6,880 nucleotides of DNA, taken from Clostridia bacterium (GTDB lineage: Bacteria; Bacillota_A; Clostridia; UBA1212). The stretch is taken from positions 1 to 6,880 of the forward strand of contig JAFTXL010000150.1 in assembly GCA_017464985.1 (NCBI GenBank), in the 5' to 3' direction. Shown in pieces: positions 6,432 through 6,880 of the stretch (within the stretch, counting starts at the first letter, position 1; each line of letters begins with the position of its first letter). The notes below the pieces were generated by a model. That model ran no database searches. It was not told where the DNA came from and was given only the letters and a program-made list of their open reading frames with translations. The position numbers were made by a program, and so were the translations under genes.

Positions 6432-6880
6432 ATGAAAGAATTTGCGGATGTTATAAAAAATACAGCGGTTCCCGAAGGCAGAGCAGGTTTGTTTTTCATG
6501 GGACAGGCAGGATTTATACTTAAGGACAGCAAGGGGCATTTGCTTGCGTATGATATATACCTTTCCGATTGCTGTGAGAGAGAATTTGGCTTTAAGAGAA
6601 TGCTTACAAAGCTTCTTGAACCGGGCGAAATAGTTTTTGATGCTGTAATGTGCAGTCACGGACATTATGACCACTTGGATATAGATTCTATTAAAGAACT
6701 TATAAAAGACGAAAAAACAGCACTGTATACAACACAGGACGGAATTGAAGAGATTGTAAAACTCGGTATTCCGGCAGAAAGGGCAACGCTTATAGAAAGA
6801 GGCGGCGGCTTGGAGCTCTTTGACGGTGTGATAAAAGCAAAGTTTGTTTACTGCGACCACGGTGAGCTTGCTCCGTACGC
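6432..6880 (+). CDS. UlaG-like MBL-fold metal-dependent hydrolase, 3' end cut by window edge
   Basis: The window holds the first 149 codons. The protein starts with the family-typical strand LFFMGQAGFIL (20-30) and carries the metal-binding signature SHGHYDHLD (75-83; His76, His78, Asp80, His81) of metallo-beta-lactamase-fold hydrolases. Near the cut end, YCDHGELAPY (140-149) matches the ADHGELAPD-like block seen in L-ascorbate-6-phosphate lactonase (UlaG) relatives and supplies another metal-ligand His143. No signal peptide is present, so it should act in the cytoplasm. GAGG at 6421-6424 lies seven bases before the ATG, and the gap to the dehydrogenase stop is 12 bp, so the two are co-transcribed. 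A lactonase role on the dehydrogenase product is plausible, but the substrate cannot be read from sequence and other UlaG-like hydrolases act on different esters. Confidence 0.85.
   Translation, partial: MKEFADVIKNTAVPEGRAGLFFMGQAGFILKDSKGHLLAYDIYLSDCCEREFGFKRMLTKLLEPGEIVFDAVMCSHGHYDHLDIDSIKELIKDEKTALYTTQDGIEEIVKLGIPAERATLIERGGGLELFDGVIKAKFVYCDHGELAPY

Noticed and set aside
6429..6860. 143-codon open frame on the minus strand
   Set aside because: It lies antisense over the MBL hydrolase, whose plus-strand frame has the HGHYDH metal motif, a ribosome binding site and operon spacing. The antisense translation is Cys/Phe-rich and resembles no protein family.
1..6880. CRISPR arrays, tRNA/rRNA genes, insertion sequences, riboswitches
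   Set aside because: No regularly spaced repeats, transposase frames, tRNA-like cloverleaf or long structured leader seen; the leaders are only about 50 nt.

Overview
The window looks like a chromosomal segment of a low-to-moderate GC Gram-positive anaerobe, most likely a clostridial Bacillota of the Ruminococcus/Oscillospiraceae type. This rests on the strong AGGAGG-like ribosome binding sites, the AT-rich intergenic DNA with sigma-A-like promoters, and the protein types (flavodoxin-family protein, tandem SpoU methyltransferases, UlaG-like MBL hydrolase). The assignment is an inference from style; no rRNA, tRNA or mobile element is present to anchor it.

Layout. Five genes lie on the minus strand and two on the plus strand. 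Reading leftward from about 5457: a membrane-anchored purple-acid-phosphatase-like metallophosphoesterase (3745-5457); a 414-residue protein of unrecognised family (2310-3554); then a compact operon made of a flavodoxin-like protein (1608-2159), a SpoU/TrmH RNA 2'-O-methyltransferase (822-1586) and a second, divergent SpoU methyltransferase (1-820, cut by the left edge). Reading rightward from 5631: a short-chain dehydrogenase (5631-6419), followed 12 bp later by a UlaG-like metallo-beta-lactamase-fold hydrolase cut by the right edge.

Regulation. Four promoters can be proposed, one before each transcription unit, each placing the start about 50 nt upstream of its start codon. Three of them share the extended -10 heptamer TGGTATA. 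The phosphoesterase and dehydrogenase promoters are divergent and nearly back to back, with a GTAAAT/ATTTAC inverted repeat across both -35 boxes. No convincing intrinsic terminator was found. No intergenic stretch exceeds 190 bp.

How the genes may work together. The dehydrogenase/MBL pair suggests a small oxidation-then-hydrolysis pathway for a sugar or sugar acid; this is inference. The SpoU pair would modify rRNA or tRNA. The main oddities are substitutions at catalytic positions: the dehydrogenase has Phe where the SDR catalytic Tyr belongs, and the phosphoesterase has GNK in place of GNH. I saw no clear novel multi-gene system; the least explained gene is the 414-residue protein.
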